DNA of 5,364 nt from Acholeplasmataceae bacterium UBA6190 (GTDB lineage Bacteria > Bacillota_I > Bacilli_A > Acholeplasmatales > Acholeplasmataceae), in contig DITG01000089.1 of NCBI GenBank assembly GCA_002422045.1, positions 1 to 5,364 on the forward strand, given 5' to 3'. The notes under the pieces are model-generated. The model was not told the origin of the DNA. It ran no database searches and was given only the letters and a program-made list of their open reading frames with translations. Below are positions 3,816-5,364 of this stretch, piece by piece. Each line of letters begins with the position of its first letter. Position 1 is the first letter of the stretch. The position numbers were made by a program, and so were the translations under genes.

Positions 3816-5364
3816 ATGACCAAAAAACAGTTGATGATCGAAACATCATCCGTGATGATTTCAGTGATCTTGATCATCATTGGGTTTGCACTCAGTCAGG
3901 GGAAACCTGAACCATGGTATGTCGCTTTGGTTTTTGGTTTGTCGTTTCTGATTGGAGGTTTCGCGAAGGCGAAAGAAGGCATACTTGCAACACTACACAA
4001 CAAAGCGCTCAACGTTGAAATCCTGATGATTCTCGCTGCACTTGGTGCATTCATCGTCGGCGACTACTCCGAAGGTGCAGTGCTCATTCTCATTTTCTCG
4101 ATCAGCGGTGTACTCGAATCCTATGCGACATCGAAAAGCGAAAAAGCATTGACTAGTCTGTTAGAACTTGCACCGAAGACTGCATTATTATTACAAAACG
4201 GTATTGAAACCGAAGTCATGGTTGAAACACTGAATATCAGTGATCAGGTGGTTGTCAAGGTTGGTCAACAAGTCCCCGTCGATGGGAAAATCATTTCTGG
4301 TGCGACAGCACTCAATCAGGCAGCAATCACAGGAGAATTTCTACCTGTGAACAAGATGACTGGCGATGAAGTATTTGCAGGATCCATCAATATCGAATCC
4401 CAGATCATCGTCGAAACCGAAAAGAGTCCGAAAGACTCAATCGTTCAGAAAATTGTTGACTTTGTCAAAAAAGCACAAAGTGAAAAGACAAAATCACAAT
4501 CCTTCATCGATAAGTTTGAACGTTATTATGTCTATGTTGTCATTCTGATGGCTGTATTCCTGATGGTGGTTCCCCCAATCTTTGGCTGGTGGACAAGTGC
4601 CTATGCATTTAACCGCGGTGTCATCGTCTTGGTCGTCGGATCTCCTTGTGCTTTGGTCGCATCCATCACACCAGCAATGCTTTCTGCACTCTCCAATGGC
4701 GCTAGAAACCGTATCCTGATCAAAGGTGGCACACCACTGGAATCAATGATCGGACTCAAAGCAGTCATCATGGATAAAACCGGAACGATTACCACAGGTA
4801 TTCCGAAAGTCATCCGTATTGAAACCATTGATAGTATGGATAGAAACACTGTATTATCTGTTTTATACACTTTAGAAAAACAGTCAAGACACCCCTTGGC
4901 CAAATCGATTGCTGATCATTTGGATGCCTCCTTAAGGTTAAGCGATGTCAAAACCGTTGAAATTTCCGGACGTGGCATGGAAGCAGTCATTCTTGGCGAC
5001 AAATGGCAGATCGGACGATTTGATTCAAACATTCACCCAGAACTGGTGGAAAAAATGGACAGGTGTAACGCTCTCGGTCACAGCAACGTTTCCATCGTTT
5101 TAAACGGGCAAACCATTGGATTTGTCGCACTCATGGATACCATCAGAGCGCATGCCAAAGATGTCATGAAAGACTTGAAATCTCTTGGAATCAAAACGAT
5201 ATTACTCACTGGAGACAACCAGTTCACGGCGCATGCGATTGCCAAGGAATCCGGTATTGAAACCTTCGAAGCCAATATGTTTCCTGCAGATAAGGTCAAG
5301 CGTGTGAAAAAATACCAACAAGAACTCGGGAAGGTCATGATGGTCGGTGATGGTATCAACGATG
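3816..5364 (+). CDS. P1B-type heavy-metal-transporting ATPase, ZosA/CadA-like (partial, runs off the right edge)
   Basis: This is the first 516 residues of a P1B-type ATPase, a membrane pump that moves soft transition metals at the cost of ATP. Helices lie at about 10-28, 36-52, 68-83, 85-102, 239-257 and 265-285. Motifs in order are the actuator-domain TGEF (172-175; usually TGES or TGEP), the metal-site SPC (276-278) in the helix before the P-domain, the phosphorylation motif DKTGTIT with Asp320 (usually DKTGTLT), the nucleotide-domain HP (359-360), TGDN (465-468) and GDGIND (511-516), where the window ends. SPC, rather than CPC, points to the Zn/Cd/Pb branch or ZosA-like pumps, not Cu. LNVEILMILAALGA and GDYSEGAVLI are typical of that branch. 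There is no HMA domain, CxxC or His-rich tail before helix 1, as in B. subtilis ZosA (637 residues). About 100 residues are missing. A strong SD supports the start. No cognate regulator gene is visible. Metal and direction of transport are inferred, not shown. Confidence 0.93.
   Translation, partial: MTKKQLMIETSSVMISVILIIIGFALSQGKPEPWYVALVFGLSFLIGGFAKAKEGILATLHNKALNVEILMILAALGAFIVGDYSEGAVLILIFSISGVLESYATSKSEKALTSLLELAPKTALLLQNGIETEVMVETLNISDQVVVKVGQQVPVDGKIISGATALNQAAITGEFLPVNKMTGDEVFAGSINIESQIIVETEKSPKDSIVQKIVDFVKKAQSEKTKSQSFIDKFERYYVYVVILMAVFLMVVPPIFGWWTSAYAFNRGVIVLVVGSPCALVASITPAMLSALSNGARNRILIKGGTPLESMIGLKAVIMDKTGTITTGIPKVIRIETIDSMDRNTVLSVLYTLEKQSRHPLAKSIADHLDASLRLSDVKTVEISGRGMEAVILGDKWQIGRFDSNIHPELVEKMDRCNALGHSNVSIVLNGQTIGFVALMDTIRAHAKDVMKDLKSLGIKTILLTGDNQFTAHAIAKESGIETFEANMFPADKVKRVKKYQQELGKVMMVGDGIND

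Noticed and set aside
4601..4903. Minus-strand open frames within the ATPase (4601-4903, 5078-5359) and a plus-strand frame at 4366-4548
   Set aside because: The ATPase frame is continuous here with all its family motifs in order, so these are out-of-frame shadows.
1..5364. CRISPR array, insertion sequence, prophage, toxin-antitoxin or other novel defence system
   Set aside because: I see no regularly spaced repeats, transposase or integrase motifs, terminal repeats or small paired genes. Every sizeable frame belongs to a known household, transport or stress family.

Overview
The window is a compact, moderately AT-rich bacterial segment from the low-GC Gram-positive / mollicute-like side of the tree. 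Shine-Dalgarno (SD) sites are strong (AGGAG, GGAGG, GGTGATC), gene spacing is tight, and the proteins look Bacillota-like: a short MTA/SAH nucleosidase, a bacterial uridine kinase, a small PF14542-type GNAT and a ZosA/CadA-like metal ATPase. TGG encodes Trp, and TGA ends at least two intact genes, so this is ordinary code 11 and not the Mycoplasma/Spiroplasma code. I cannot name the genus.

Layout. Positions 1-101 hold no gene. They carry a probable terminator for the leftward operon and a near-perfect sigma-A promoter pointing left, out of the window. From 102 to 3539 a leftward (minus-strand) operon runs in the order small GNAT acetyltransferase, uridine kinase (udk), MTA/SAH nucleosidase (mtnN), DJ-1/PfpI family protein, MATE-family efflux transporter. 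Genes are 4 to 18 bases apart, or overlap by 4 bases in the udk/mtnN pair. The MATE gene is cut in two by one in-frame TAA at codon 304 of about 443 and is probably a recent pseudogene. Positions 3540-3815 are a divergent, very AT-rich intergenic region with several -10-like hexamers, an imperfect palindrome and a good match to the PerR operator. From 3816 to the right edge runs the start of a P1B-type metal-transporting ATPase on the plus strand. It lacks an N-terminal metal-binding domain and is cut off by the window edge just after the GDGIND motif.

How it fits together. The leftward operon pairs nucleoside salvage (udk) with recycling of S-adenosylmethionine by-products (mtnN), plus a DJ-1-type protein and an exporter. 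This is housekeeping with a mild stress flavour. The ATPase is a separate transcription unit. Its family resemblance to B. subtilis ZosA, a PerR-controlled Zn transporter, together with a 13-of-14 PerR-box match upstream, suggests peroxide-responsive control. I see no phage, transposon, CRISPR, toxin-antitoxin or clearly novel system. The points most worth checking are the TAA-interrupted MATE gene, the PerR-like box and the strong edge promoter with phased A-tracts.
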